Below are positions 43,225 to 55,329 of a stretch of 64,000 nt of DNA, one piece after another; the stretch's first letter is position 1, and each line of letters opens with the position of its first letter. The translations under genes were made by a program, and so were the position numbers. The DNA is from Ochotona curzoniae. Lineage: Eukaryota > Chordata > Mammalia > Lagomorpha > Ochotonidae. The notes beneath the pieces were generated by a model that worked only from the letters and a program-made list of their open reading frames with translations, made no database searches and was not told where the DNA came from. The DNA lies in assembly GCF_017591425.1 (NCBI RefSeq), contig NW_024467120.1, positions 6,572,001-6,636,000 of the forward strand. The letters run 5' to 3'.

Positions 43225-44417
43225 CCAAACTATAAAGACATACAGGGGGTATCAAGAGTGATCCTGACAACCTCTTAACAGGAGGTCATATGCACAGAGC
43301 AGGGACGGACCCCAGAGTGGAGCAAATGGACAGGAGGAGGCTTGTATCCCAACCTCGGAGACTCCCAGATCCTCACCAAGGACGATCAGGATGGGCACCA
43401 AGAGCTAAATCCCAACTGCCAAGGAGACCATGGAGAATTGGAGTGCCCTTTTAGGCCAAGAACTCTGAAGTCATCTACTCCCTCTGAATCTCCCACATGG
43501 GATGGAAGAAGCTCAGATCCTTACTCACAGGATCTAATGTCATCGGAACAATAGCTGGGAGCCCTGAGCCGACCTCACAAACAGAAGAACAGTGACTTGG
43601 GAGGGGATTTGGGAGGGGAGCTTTTCTCTGGTCCTTATATAGTTCCAAATTTGGATCCCCACCCTCTCTTGCAAAATGACCATCAGGGTCGCTCTGGACC
43701 CCCTCCCCCAAAAATTAGATTAGATACACAGAGACCAATAAGGAAAGATTAGAACCAGACAGGAAATGGTCAGCATGGACTCACATAAACCTTACTAGGT
43801 AGAACACTAAGATTAGTTACTCCTCACTAAGGTATTGAAGATATCTCTGCACACCCAAAAAAACTGCTCTGCACCTCAACTGATGACATATGCCTTGTTA
43901 GAGTTATAAACCAGTTTGGACTAACCTGAAATTAGCCAAGTTCAGTAAAAATAATACTTCAATACTATAAACTGCAAAATATAAAAATGGAAATAGACAT
44001 GAGACAGCTAAATAGTACCCTACAGCCATTTTAAGGTGTATAGCAGCCAGTTGTGTATAACCTAAAATTGAAATGTCAATGAAGTAGTCACAGGATGTGG
44101 ATAAGAACTTGCACTTTCTAACATATTGGTCACTCAATACCATGTCAACTAACTCCATAATGTTGTAAATTGTTGTAGACGTTATGTTGTGGCTTTTCAC
44201 TGGATGGGGTGATATTCTACCAGCTCTGCTTTCAGACCAAAGATGGTCTCCCCAAGAAACTATTGAATTTATCTGGACAATAAGATGCTGGACTCTATGC
44301 ATGGTACATGCTTGCAATGAAGGAATCATGATGGGATTAGAACTGTAATACTGCAACAAGGTGGAGGAACCCACCATGAGCCTATGAAATTGTGTCATTA
44401 AGTGAAATGAAAAAAAT
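43225..44417 (+). mobile_element. 5'-truncated LINE-1 3' region, lagomorph type
   Basis: Flanked by a perfect 18-bp duplication, AATAAATCTAAAAAATTA, at 43207-43224 and 44418-44435. The element ends GAGCCTATGAAATTGTGTCATTAAGTG plus an A-rich tail, like the other L1 3' ends here. It also shares ATAAGATGCTGGACTCT with the 46.2-kb copy. It lacks ORF sequence, so it is 3' UTR-like or an unrelated passenger in its 5' half (43225 to about 43900). A 180-codon minus frame (43904-44446) runs through it by chance. Confidence 0.7.
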
Positions 44418-44439
44418 AATAAATCTAAAAAATTAATAA

Positions 44440-46240
44440 CAAGCATTATATCCTTTTATTCTTAAATACTCACTTTGTGTGTTCAAATGTGGATCTTTCC
44501 TTATATGATTCGAGGGAGCAATCCAACTCCTTTTGCTTCCCAACAGGTAATAATTTGCCAACATGATCTTTCAGCTGTTGAGTTAAAATACCACCAGCTC
44601 CACATACTCCATCAATCTTGGTATCTACGTTTACCCATACATCTATTTGTCTTCTCTCATGCCAACATCATTGTGAATAATTGCACTTTCTGACATACAC
44701 TTAGTCTCTGCATCATCCCCACTACAGGTTTCTAAGAAACACATAATTTACATTCGTGAGTCACATTGCTTGTTTTCTTCTGTTTCTGTTAAACTGAAAG
44801 ATGAGACATCTGTATATCAGTGTCTTATCTTATATTTGGAAAGAGAATCCTGTTTATAAAGTAAGGTATAAACTCTAGGGGCTTGGAGATGGAATTCATA
44901 ATAAAAATGTTTGAGCTGGAAAACACCCAGTTCACAAACTTTGTGCATCTTACTTAGTCCACCTTTAATAATTAGTGCTTAAATTTACTGGGAATAGGGA
45001 GAACACATCTACAGACACAAATGCCTGGGGATTTGGCTCGGATCACACAGCAAATAGAACGCCACAGGATTCATCCAGGTGGAGGAGTCAAAGCAGCATG
45101 TGTGTGAGTTCAGTTCCCTGGTGCGGGCAGGTCTGAGTGAGTCTTGTAAGGTGCCGACTGATGAGGAAGTCATTGGGGTTTGGGTTCCCCCACCTAACAC
45201 CTTGCAGGCTGCCTTTGACAAGGCACTCCAGCTGGGTTTTGTTTCTTCACTTACAAACTTATTTGGTGTTTCCAAATAAACTCATTATGACATTGTCACT
45301 CAACAAAAGGCTCTGGAATCCCCCCAATAGGGTGCAGTTCACAGCTTAGCCACTGTTTGAGTTGCTTCGGCATTATTATTTAATCAGTTCCCTCCTATCT
45401 AAACCTAACATGAAAATAACTATCTCAGGAGTTAAATAAAACTAGTTCAGCTAAAACACAACTCTGGACAACAGGGGATTGATGAATCAAGTGAGAAAAA
45501 GCTAAATAAAACAGGAGAGCGACACACTGCGGGCGCTATGCCAGCAGCAACAGAAGCCCCTCTTCCCCCGGAAGCAGTGGTCAGCTTGAGAGGTGGGGGT
45601 GAGGCGCCCTGCTTAGGGTAAAGGACAGCTGAACTGATTTATGATTGCTCCCTTATGGAAAGGAGTCAGCAGCAATGAGCTGCTCAGTTCCCTGCTTGGT
45701 GACCTGCATTCAGCAACTGTACACGGTGCCTATGGCCACATAATCCCATGAGGGTACTATGTAAAACAATCGTGGGACCTTCGAGCTTCTCAGGTAAGAG
45801 AACTCACATAAACACCAAGGTGGTGTGAGAAAAACGAATCACTTCCATGGGTCTTCTTTTTTCAGTCTATAATCAAAGTTAACATAATCCTTTGATAACC
45901 ACCATGTCCTTTTATTTAGAGAGATGCAGTTCATAGCATATCAATGTAATATTTATAAAATTCATTTATCAAACATATACACTTTAAAATTGTCACTAAA
46001 ACAATTCCTTAATTCTTGAACAAAGACAAATTCCATGCTTATCTATTATTGATTTATCTGTTGAAGTTTTAAAATGAAAGAGAAATCTATCTACCACTTC
46101 CCCTTGGTCATACCGCTCTTATCTGCATAGCATACAGCATGTGAAATACACACATGAATCTATGCTTTTATAGATTAATTGCAAAATCTTAGATTTTTAT
46201 AAGAAATACACTCACACTTTCAAAGCAGTTTCAAAGCAGT
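44440..46240. other. Unique stretch with a small CpG cluster
   Basis: No gene or repeat is recognised. A locally CpG-richer segment lies at 45519-45610 (GCGACACACTGCGGGCGC, CCCCCGGAAGC), too small for a CpG island. Confidence 0.4.
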
Positions 46241-46244
46241 TCAA

Positions 46245-46458
46245 TACGCTGGATAAGATGCTGGATTCTCTACCATTATCTATACCTACAATGTCATGAT
46301 ACATTTAAATAAAAGAATGGTGGACCTGTGACTTGCTGAAGGACAATACTGTCATAATAATATAGGAGAAATCAGCTTGGGGGAGGGAAAATGGGGAGGC
46401 TGGAAAGGGTAATCTCTGAGCCTATGGAACTGCATCATGAAAAATAAATTTTAAAAAG
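46245..46458 (+). mobile_element. LINE-1 3' UTR end, lagomorph type
   Basis: GATAAGATGCTGGATTCTC, GGGGGAGGGAAAATGGGGAGG and GAGCCTATGGAACTGCATCATG, then an A-rich tail. The same end motif occurs at 44378 and, reversed, at 17183-17197. 5'-truncated and non-coding. Confidence 0.7.
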
Positions 46459-46464
46459 AGTACA

Positions 46465-47525
46465 TGGGTAACCCCATGATACCTGTGTCATAGCACAATC
46501 TGTTCTCAAAACACAGCCTAGGGGACTAGGTGAGTAGCCCTCAACGTCGTGCAACACCTGCCTTCGTGGATGTGAATGTCACGGCAGATCTTCAGCTGTG
46601 GTGATGGCTGCCACCCCAGGGACTATTGTTTGAATGTTCTCTGGAGAGAGGATGAAGGCTGCACCACCATCCTTGCTGCTGCCCAAAAGGCAGCATGGCT
46701 CCACATGTTTCCCACCCTCTGTCTCTGTGGTTGTGCTACACTTAAAGTTCAAGGCAAGAAATGGTCAAGGAGACAGTACGGACAAGGATTTGGGAGAAAG
46801 ACAATGGGAAGAAGAGAGAAGCGAAGAGGACCCACTCAAGCCTGATGGGCAAAGGCAGGTCGTCGGCTTATGGGGCAGTGGTGCCCCAGTGGTGATCAGA
46901 AAGTGAAGCTCCACCTTGGAGGGAAGGGAAGCAGATTTTTCTGTTTAGGGAAGAAGACGTAGGGAAGCTGCAAACAATCTTCTGCTATCCAAGCAGCTGA
47001 TAGAGTTTTCATTTGAGCAGACAGCACAAGCAGCGGTGGGAGTCCCAGGAAGAGAGAAATAAGTCTATCCTGAAGCAGGAGCCCAAGAGTAACTCTCATC
47101 CTATCACTGCTCCCACGAGCCTCAGCTTGCCTGGGCTTGTCCTTCTTTGTTTCTGTTTGTTTTGATGACAGAGTTTTGAAAATCACCCCAGGGGAAACAA
47201 GATGGGGTGACATATGTACATACACATTAAAATGAATGGGAGTTGGCTGTCATTTGGTTGGTGGTGACCCAGCCAGGGTTTTAGTGCCCCACTTTGGCTG
47301 ATGGGGCAGGCAGGATTTTCAGGGAAGGAACTCTGAGATAAGGATGTGTTAACATGTTCCCGTGCCTGAGCACCTCCCTCGCTGTGGGCTTTAGGGTGCA
47401 GTCACCACCTCACCCCAGTAGGAGTTGCTGCCTGGACTCACTCACCCAGAGACCTAGGACCTGCCCTAGCAGCACGGCGAGCACTCCGTGTGCAAATTTC
47501 CCACTGAGTCCAGATGTAAGGGAAA
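46465..47525. other. Unique sequence, no feature recognised
   Basis: Overlapping frames of about 90 codons (46576-46906) and a 109-codon minus frame (46896-47225) carry no recognisable domain. Confidence 0.4.
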
Positions 47526-47529
47526 GAGC

Positions 47530-47690
47530 AGAGACTGGAATCAGCTAGACCGGGGCTCAGATTCTTCTCTTCCTCTTGACTATATGATTATGGTGTTTCC
47601 TCAAGCCTCCCTCTCCCCAACCTTGACATGGGAAAACACCACCCTCAGGAGAACCACGTAAGCACAGTATGTAGAGGCCACTCAGATGTT
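47530..47690 (-). repeat. MIR SINE
   Basis: GGCTCAGATTCTTCTCTTCC, then GTTTCCTCAAGCC and CCTTGACATGGGAAAAC follow antisense MIR (GGTTCGAATCCCGGCTC, CTCAGTTTCCTC, TGTAAAATGGG). Confidence 0.55.
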
Positions 47691-48445
47691 AAGCTACCTT
47701 CCGTCTGTTAAGTAAATCTTAGGGTCACCACTCTACTATGTGACTTCATGTCTGAGGACTCTTCATCGATGTCATGGAAATGGAAAATACAACGCTTGGA
47801 CTCTGCTTTTCCAATCAGAGTGAAAAAAGAATCAGATTTTCTTATGAACATAATGATTTGTGTGCAGTATACATGATGAGGGGCTTCATTAAAAATACAT
47901 TTTATGTTTAAGGTCAGAGACTGAATGGCACCATACACTTCCCATCTTCCTCAAGAGGAACATGAGTTCAAACAGACCTCCAGCTGCCTGCTGGGGATGT
48001 TAGGGAGTTTGACAACAATTTAATCTTGAAAATTATCTCATTGTAGGCCTACTTGGGAGCTCACTCACACCCAGCCTCAGAGCTAGTGCTGCGCACCTGT
48101 ACATTTGCACCACACACCGGCACATCTTTCCAAGATGGAACATAGCAATGACTGGACTGCATCAGCATTCCTTACTCCTGTATCCCTGTAAAGGACTCGT
48201 TTGCATCCATCACTGATCATTACTGCAGCTATCTCAGCAATCAGTTTCCCAGAACCTCATACCTGGCACCCCGAGTTCTTTTAAGAACAATAAGCAACCT
48301 AGGCACTCATTAAGACATGGTAAGACTGAATATACCCTCTGCTTAATCAGGCCAAGGCTACAATCATTTCCTGAGCCTGAGGCCCCCTTCTAAATGTCAA
48401 CAATTGGTAAGGAGCACCTCCAGTCAGATAATTATACTCTACGAC
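47691..48445. other. Unique sequence, no feature recognised
   Basis: No gene or repeat was recognised on either strand. Confidence 0.4.
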
Positions 48446-48449
48446 AAAC

Positions 48450-48790
48450 TATGAGGGCTGGCATTGTGGCACAGTGGGTTAAGCCACTGCTTATGATGCC
48501 AGCATCCCATTTGAGCACCAGTTCAAGCACCAGTTGCTCCACTTCAGATTCAGCTCCCTGCAAACAGGCGTGGGAAAGCAGTGAAAGATGGTTTAAGAGC
48601 CTGGACCTCTGCCACCCATGTGGGAAACCTGGGGGGAGTTCTAAGTTTCTGGCTTTGGCCCGGCTCAAGCTCAGCCATTACAGTCATTTGGGGAGTGTTC
48701 AGTGGACAGAAAACTTTCTCTTCCTGTCTCCCTCCCTCCCTCTCTCTCCTTGCTTCCCTCTCTGTTGCTCTGCCTTTTAATGAGGCTAAA
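48450..48790 (+). mobile_element. C-type SINE, rabbit-like older subfamily
   Basis: Forward copy: GGGCTGGCATTGTGGCACAGTGGGTTAAGCCACTGC, GATGCCAGCATCCCATTTGAG, a long CT-rich tract (48717-48770) and TTGCTCTGCCTTTTAATGAGG. The head is closer to the rabbit C repeat than the young copies are. Confidence 0.9.
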
Positions 48791-49635
48791 TACAGCAAAT
48801 GGACATATATACATAATCACAAAGCATTTAGGCACAGTTCGTAAATGGGGCAGGGTGAATGCCCTTACCTGTAGGCACTTTGCACTATGTGCCTTTCTGC
48901 CCTTGTTGTCTGGACATGTATCTTCCTAAGGGTCTGTCTGCCACTCACAGGCTGAGAACTGCTCACGGAAGGTATATATAATTGTAGAGCTGCTGTCTAT
49001 TTTGTGCAGCTTAACCCAACAGATAGTATGATACCAACAGAAATGAACTTGGAACAAATGATGAGGTCTGAATCACTGACGCTCACCTTCAAAGGGCCAA
49101 ACCTCTACAACAGCCGCAAAGGGAATGTGCCTAAGGCCCGTAATACAAGCTTTCCTGACCAATAGACATGGCAAGCTTTGAAAAAAATCAAATATGGCAA
49201 ATTATCAGTGAATTCACAGTGATAGTAACCTAACATGAACTCAGCATCTCAACTTGGTTTCCCTTTGGCTCACATCGTCAGTGTTTCTAGGCAGCCTAAT
49301 CTGATTTAGATGTTTATTTTTAATTTGCTTCTAGAGAGCACTGTGGGATGAATATATTTCCCAAAAGGAAATAAATAAGACTAATTCCAAGGGACTCCAC
49401 ACTTTATGGCCTGGCATCCTCTAAACCACGAGAGCTGAGCAGGGAGGCTGCTCACTGGCGTCCTTTTCCTTACCTTGCAGTAAATACGCTCTGTGAGCTG
49501 TCCTCTGGCTCCTCTGCCAGGCCCACAAGGACCTGCTGCTGTCCTCTGTAATCTTCCTCCTGCTTTTTCTGGCATGTCCTGTTTTGCTCTATGCTCTCTC
49601 TCTCTCTCACTATTCATTCATCCCCTCCTAGGCAC
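48791..49635. other. Unique sequence, no feature recognised
   Basis: Nothing assigned. The AT-rich part at 49150-49360 looks evolutionarily plain and could include an enhancer, but no motif decides it. Confidence 0.4.
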
Positions 49636-49639
49636 AATG

Positions 49640-49930
49640 ACCCCTGTTACCTCAACTTCACACTGGCTGCTCCGTTTACCTCGGCGTCCCTTGCCTTTCA
49701 CTGTCTCACCCTGAGAACAACCGCTCATCCTGAAGAGCTTCAGTTAAAACCAAGTGTTCTCTAAGAAACTTTCTCTGAGATCTGTGGTGATCGACACCCC
49801 ACTCTCTGGAGCATACATTCTCCTAACACCTGCATTTCTTGTCTCCTACTTGCTTGTGGAGTTGTCTCTTTCACATCTCAGTTCCACAAGGACACAAATC
49901 CTGACTGTACTTGCCTGACCAGTCCCTGAG
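49640..49930 (+). repeat. LINE-2 fragment
   Basis: TCATCCTGAAGAGCTTCAGTTAAAACC, TGTTCTCTAAGAAACTTTCTCTGAG, TTTCTTGTCTCCTACTTGC and CAGTTCCACAAGGACAC follow the L2 3' region (CATCCTTTAAGACTCAGCTCAAAT, CTCTGGGAAGCCTTCCCTGA, TTGTCTGTCTCCC, GAGCTCCTTGAGGGC). Confidence 0.6.
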
Positions 49931-50124
49931 ACTCTGCTCTCCGACATCCTTTAGGACCACTCCTTACTGCCCCCTCCTCCCCACTTCCTCCTCTTTCCCA
50001 CTCATCGCCCACTCCATTGGCTCTTAGTGTTTCTTCTGTGTGGCTTTCAACCTGCACATGATTTTCTCCTACTTTCCTCCTGCTAGCTCACGGGAGGGGC
50101 TCTTTCAAGCAGGCCTTCGTCGTC

Positions 50125-50335
50125 TACTCCTGGTTGTACTTTGTCTAATTTCCTTAATGGCACCTGCGGTTGTATGCTGTTTTCCTACTCCATTGTGTAT
50201 TTACCTATGATATCCTCTTCATGCTGGGAAATGGGGGTCCTTTTGTCTCACACCTCTGCCCCTCCCATGCCAGCCATGTGTCTGGCCTACATAATAGGTA
50301 CACAATTGATATTTACTGAATGAGGCAAGGACTGA
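50125..50335 (+). repeat. LINE-2 3' end
   Basis: ATAATAGGTACACAATTGATATTTACTGAATGAGGCAAGGACTGAATCAAC fits the L2 end (CATAGTAGGTGCTCAATAAATGTTTGTTGAATGAATG). The preceding CTACTCCATTGTGTATTTACC is consistent with L2. Confidence 0.65.
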
Positions 50336-50339
50336 ATCA

Positions 50340-51250
50340 ACATTAAGCCCTGCTTTTTATTCTAGCTTCTGCTGTTCCTTGGTAATCAAGCCCCCACCCA
50401 GACCCAGTACTTCTCCCATGCATCCTTTTCAGGGCTTTTGCCTTTAAAATCTGCTTTAAGCCCCATTTGCCCAAGTCTGACCCCCCACCCCCATTCTACC
50501 AGACTTGTGGGAGGAATCCACTCCTGCCCTGCTCTGGGTAGCCTTCCTGTTGGCTACCAGGTCCCCCAGGGAGTTAACTCCAGCTGGGGTTGACGCAGGT
50601 TGACACCTTGACCTTCTGAGCTTCGCCCCACCCACCCCAGCCCTGATCCTTTCTGACGCCCACCAGCTGCCTGGGCTTCACTTGCCACCTGCCTCCATGC
50701 TTCCCACAGCAGCCCCACCCAACTGCCATGAAGCTCCCACAGCAGGCCTGTGGGTGTGGCCAGCAATGAGGCCAACAGAATCTCCATGATAGCTCCAAGG
50801 ATTCAGAGCCATGAGCAAGGTCTGCTCACCCCAGCTTTCTTCTGGTCTTACCTGTTCTCTCCTTAGGTCAAGCCTGATCAGTTCTGCACTAGGGCAACAG
50901 TTCTCCTTATAAGGCCTGGTGTTTTGTTACCTAGTCGAAAACCAAGGCACAAAAACACAGTTAGATATCATAAAAGGGCACAATGATGGCCACCTCTGGC
51001 TGCTTGCTCTCTGAGACTCAGTCTGGCAGAACAAAGAGCCCACCAGAAGTTGTTTGGCAAGTTTACCACCCTAAGTGCCAGAAGAGCAAAAGGTGACACC
51101 TATAAATAAGAAACAAAGGGATGAGATAGCGAGGGCTCAGGAAGGCACCTCAGGACACATGGGGTAATACATAGTGGCACCTTGGAATCCACAGAGGACT
51201 GGTTCAAGGACCTCCCACAAATATCAAAACCCACCAATGCTCAAGTCCCT
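50340..51250. other. GC-richer unique sequence, no gene
   Basis: The part at 50360-50800 is GC-rich with few CpGs. Frames on the minus strand (50554-50798) lack domains. No promoter can be supported. Confidence 0.4.
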
Positions 51251-51254
51251 TCCA

Positions 51255-51556
51255 TGGAAAGGCATTTGGTACTACAGTTAAGTTACTGACCGTTTGGTCT
51301 GCCTGCATCCCGTGTCAGTCCCAGCTGCTCTGCTTCTATTCCAAGTTTCTGTTAACATTCATCCTGACAGGCAGCAGGGGATGGCTCAAACACCTAGGTC
51401 CCTGACAGCCGCAGGAAGACTTGGAACTAAGTTCTGAGTTCCTAGTTTTAGCCTGGGACAGCTCTGGCTATTATAGGCATTTGGGAAGTAACTCTAATGG
51501 CTGGAAGATTTCTGCCTCTCTCTGTCTTTGAAATAAAATGAAAATAATTTCTAAAG
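51255..51556 (+). mobile_element. C-type SINE, old copy
   Basis: Forward copy: GGCATTTGGTACTACAGTTAAG, CAGCAGGGGATGGCTCAAACACC, TAGGCATTTGGGAAGTAACTC and TTTGAAATAAAATG. Diverged. Confidence 0.8.
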
Positions 51557-51864
51557 TGGTATAGAATTAACTTGTTTTCATTTTTTTTTTATTATTAGCT
51601 CCTAACCTACACACAACCTCTCATAACACTTAAGTCATTTTTAGATTACTTGTGCACAGGCAAATGTTTTGGAAACAGTTGTTATACTGTATGGTTTAAG
51701 GTATAATAAGGACAAAAGTCTATATGTATTCAGATCAGATGCACTTTAAAAAACATTTTCCATCTGTGTTTGGGTTAATCCAAGGATGTAGACACCACAG
51801 ATGTGGAAGTCCAGCCATATTAGCCTGTGAGCTACTGTGTAGCAAAAACTAGGTCCTCCTATGC

Positions 51865-51950
51865 TGGCCAATGGACTTAGAGACCCTAGCAAAGTTCTTT
51901 GCCCAGAACAGATGTTCATTGTATTCACATGGAATGGATGAATGTCTCTG
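51865..51950 (+). repeat. LINE-2 3' end fragment
   Basis: GCCCAGAACAGATGTTCATTGTATTCACATGGAATGGATGAATG resembles the L2 terminus (TGAATGAATG type). Short. Confidence 0.5.
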
Positions 51951-51974
51951 GTACTGTCACAACCCCTCTAATTT

Positions 51975-52305
51975 TCTTTATTGTTGTTGTTGGAAGGAAG
52001 CTATTCAGAAAGAGACTGAGATAGAAACAGAGAGAAAGAGATCTCCCATCCAGTGGTTCACTCCTCAAATGCCAGAATAGCCAGAATTGGGAGAGGTCAA
52101 AGCCAGGATCTAAAATTCAATTCATGCCTTCCATGTGGTAGGAGGACCTCAATGGCTTGTGCTATACCTGCCGCCTCCTAGAAGGCACATCAGCAAGATG
52201 CTGCAACTGAAATGAGAGCTCCTATTCAAACCAGGCTCTCGGATGTGGATTGCAGGCTTGCCAAGCAGCATAGTACTCCTGTGCCAAATGCCTTCCCTCA
52301 TTTTC
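51975..52305 (-). mobile_element. C-type SINE, old copy
   Basis: Reverse-strand copy: CAGAAAGAGACTGAGATAG, GGTTCACTCCTCAAATGCC, AATGGCTTGTGCTATACCTGCCGCC, ending TGCCAAATGCCTTCCC. Rabbit-like older subfamily. Confidence 0.82.
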
Positions 52306-52849
52306 AATAAGAAAAATCAATCGAGGACTTTAGAATTTAAATTAGTGGCCAGAATGTCATTAAAACAATTCGTGCAGCACCAATACCCCAGTCTGCCTCC
52401 TAACCCTGCACCTGCACCGAATGGCTGATCTCAGCCTTTCCTTCTCCAACTTGATGAGCTCATTTCGCTGGCCTTTCCTTTTCATGTGATTTTCCATATC
52501 CCTTCAAACATCTTCAGTTTCAATAAATGAGGTTATAGATCTTTGGTATGAAAAATAGACTTTTGGCCATTTTCAAAGTTGATTGTAGAAGCACAGAGCA
52601 AGAGGCTTCCATTTAGAATGCTGCTTTCTTTACTGATTAAGAATGAAATAACCACCTCATGTGGTCCCATCTTGCTAAAAAGAACTGTGACACACTTTGT
52701 AACGTATTGTGTATTGCACTGTATAACCTGCATATTGAGAGCTTGCAGAGCCTATCTATAACTATGCCTCTATGTTATTACGGTGGAAAATATTAGAGCA
52801 AAATTGTCCATTTTAATCATTGCTTACGTACAATTTTAGCAGCATTAAA
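52306..52849. other. Unique AT-rich sequence, no feature recognised
   Basis: No gene or repeat was recognised. Confidence 0.4.
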
Positions 52850-53740
52850 AATTGGACAATGTTGTTCAACCAACACCATCATTCACCTCCAGAAAGTTTT
52901 CATCATCCTAAACAGAAACCCTATACACATAAACAACAACCCCATCCCTCCCTTCCTTCAGCCTCTGCCAACCAGCCTTCTATGTTGTCCCCATGACTGG
53001 GACAACCCCAGGTAATTCAGATTAAGTGGAATCATATAGTGGTATCCTTTTGTGGTTCTCATTTTACCTAGCCTAGCACTTTCAAAATTCATCTACCATA
53101 GCATGTGTCTCCATATTTCCTTCATTTTGATAGCTGCATAATATTGTACCACACCTCTCCCCCTTTCACTTGATTCATCTGTTGATGCACAATTAGGTTT
53201 GAATTTCTGATGCTCATTCTTTTCTATGTCTACTCAGTAGTGGAATTGCTGGTTTCTACAGTAATTTCACACTTAGCTTTTTTTAAAAAAGATTTATTTA
53301 TTTGTATTTATTTATTGGAAAGTCAGATATACAGAGAGGAGGAGAGACAGAGAGGAAGATCTTAAATTCGATGGTTCACTCCCCAAGTGGCCGCAATGAC
53401 TGGAGCTGAGCCAATCCGAAGCCAGGAACCAGGAGCTCTTCTGCGTTTCCCATGTGGGTGCAGGGTCCTAAGGCCTGGGCCATCCCTGACTGCTTTCCCA
53501 GGCCACAAGCAGGGAGCTGGATGGAAAACGAGGCTGCCAGGATTAGAACCTGTGCCCATATGGGATCCAGGCATGTGCAAGATGAGGACTTTAACCACTA
53601 CACTATCATGCTGGGCCCCACACTTAGCTTTTTAAAAAGCACCGTGACATTATTTTCCTCAACCAATTTAATTCCTACCATTGATACACAAGAGAGCTAA
53701 TCTCTCCACACCCTCACCTATGTGAATTATATTTTGCATT
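52850..53740 (-). mobile_element. Old LINE-1 3' fragment (L1MB-like), split by a SINE
   Basis: CCAACACCATCATTCACCTCCAGAAAG, TTCATCATCCTAAACAGAAACC, AAGTGGAATCATATAGTGGTATCC, CATAGCATGTGTCTCCATATTTCC and TAGTGGAATTGCTGG follow the antisense L1MB 3' sequence in order. The match resumes after the SINE with TCCTACCATTGATACACAAGAG and CTCTCCACACCCTCACC. The split falls at 53284-53618. Confidence 0.85.
53284..53618 (-). mobile_element. C-type SINE nested in L1
   Basis: Reverse-strand copy starting AAAAAAGATTTATTTATTTG and ending CACTATCATGCTGGGCCC. The target duplication CACACTTAGCTTTTT lies at 53268-53282 and 53619-53633. It is younger than its L1 host. Confidence 0.94.
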
Positions 53741-53802
53741 GTTATTGTTTTAATAACAATCTTCTGAATGTGCTTGCATGGCATCTCGTTGGGGTTTTGA
53801 TG

Positions 53803-53803
<1 letters not shown>

Positions 53804-53848
<45 letters not shown>
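53804..53848 (+). repeat. (GT)22 dinucleotide repeat
   Basis: A GT run of about 22 units, immediately downstream of the L1 fragment. Confidence 0.97.
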
Positions 53849-53849
53849 T

Positions 53850-55325
53850 GGAATACAGCAGCTATCTCTCTTGGGGCTGACATCTGTCCTGACATCCGGA
53901 GCCTCATGCTCTCCCCATCAGTCCCGAGAGAGGATGTCACTCGTGATCCTGACCCAGCTTCCGTGAATAAGCTCATAGGAGTTTACAGAAGTGTGTTAGG
54001 TTGGGGAGCTGGCATCTTTCCAAATACTTTCAACAGAGCCTTTGGAGAGATGCAAGAACGGAAGACAAGAGAATTAGGGTACACACCGCAACCCAATATG
54101 TCAAGGGCATCATACAGTGAGTATCCTTGCTAAGGGCACAGACTGGGCTCTTCTAGCTGAGTTGCCACAGCAGTTCGTACAACCATTTGCCCAAACCCAA
54201 AGGCAGAATTAGCTCTAACAAGGGAAAAACGACAGAATCCGCATAAGGTCACCAGGTCAGAAACTCAGAGATTAACATCTAGCATCTGGAATAAAATAAA
54301 AGCAAAAATAACAGGAAACAAGGTCAAAAACTTGGAAGGCCTCCTTTGGGTTTCTAAAATGAGATCCGTTGCACAGGAAATTGGAGGCAGGGAAAAGTTG
54401 AGGAAGCAGTAGGGTTCAAGGTCAGTGACCAAGCACTGATAAGGGTAGTATGACAATAAGGTGTGTCTTCTTCCACCCAACCTCTCCACAGGCTTAGCTA
54501 TTTGCTCCCAGAGAAGAATATTCTCAAGGTCTTCCTAAGTAACTGTTTTTTAAATCATAACATTTATGCCTCACCTTTTCAGAGAGGCTGCCATTCAGCA
54601 TAGCTTCTGAAGCCATTTGAATCTACTGCCAACCCTGCACTAAGAGAAGCTATCTCTCTAGACTTTGGTTGGGGGTAGGACATGCGCCTAAGAAGACATC
54701 GATGGAGAGTTTGATGACATTGTGTGGTAGGAGGATATCTCACCTCCAGATGCCTGTGCTTGTCACCTCCTATAGAATATGGTGGACCTGCATCCACTGG
54801 GGGGAAGGATCTCACCCCCAGGGGAAAAGAGAGGTTTTTTTTTTTTTTTTACTAGGCCAACCATACCTAAACAGAAGAGCCTTTTCAGAGAGACAGTGGT
54901 CTGCAATTCACCATGTGGACTGCAAATGGGTCACATGACCAGGGAGCTGCAGGCCAGCTCTGAGGGTGCTGCACAGATTTAGGGTGCACTTGAAGAGGAA
55001 AACTTTAATCTTCAATAGGATCAGGGACTCAGCCAACACTCTGATATCAGCCTGTGGGAGAGCCAGAGTAGAGGACCAAGGTAACCCACCTTCAGGGTCT
55101 GACCCACGAAAAGCATGGCTATGGCACAGCAACCTTACCTTCCTGGATTTGCTCTGTGATGCAGGCCAGAAGATGGATACCTGTATCCTAAGCTCTTAGA
55201 CAACAAACTGTCCTACACGAACAGGTTTACTTGACCTCCACAAGGCCACACTACCAATCGGCAGCCAACAGAGTGGTGAGATGCATGAAGGCACACAGCT
55301 GCAGTAGTTCTGTCATAAAACAGGT
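53850..55325. other. Unique sequence, no feature recognised
   Basis: Frames up to 89 codons without domains. A T run of 16 lies at 54834-54850. No gene is supported. Confidence 0.4.
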
Positions 55326-55329
55326 CAAG

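Noticed and set aside
43904..44446. 180-codon minus-strand frame
   Set aside because: It runs antisense through an L1 3' UTR-like insertion and has no recognisable domain.
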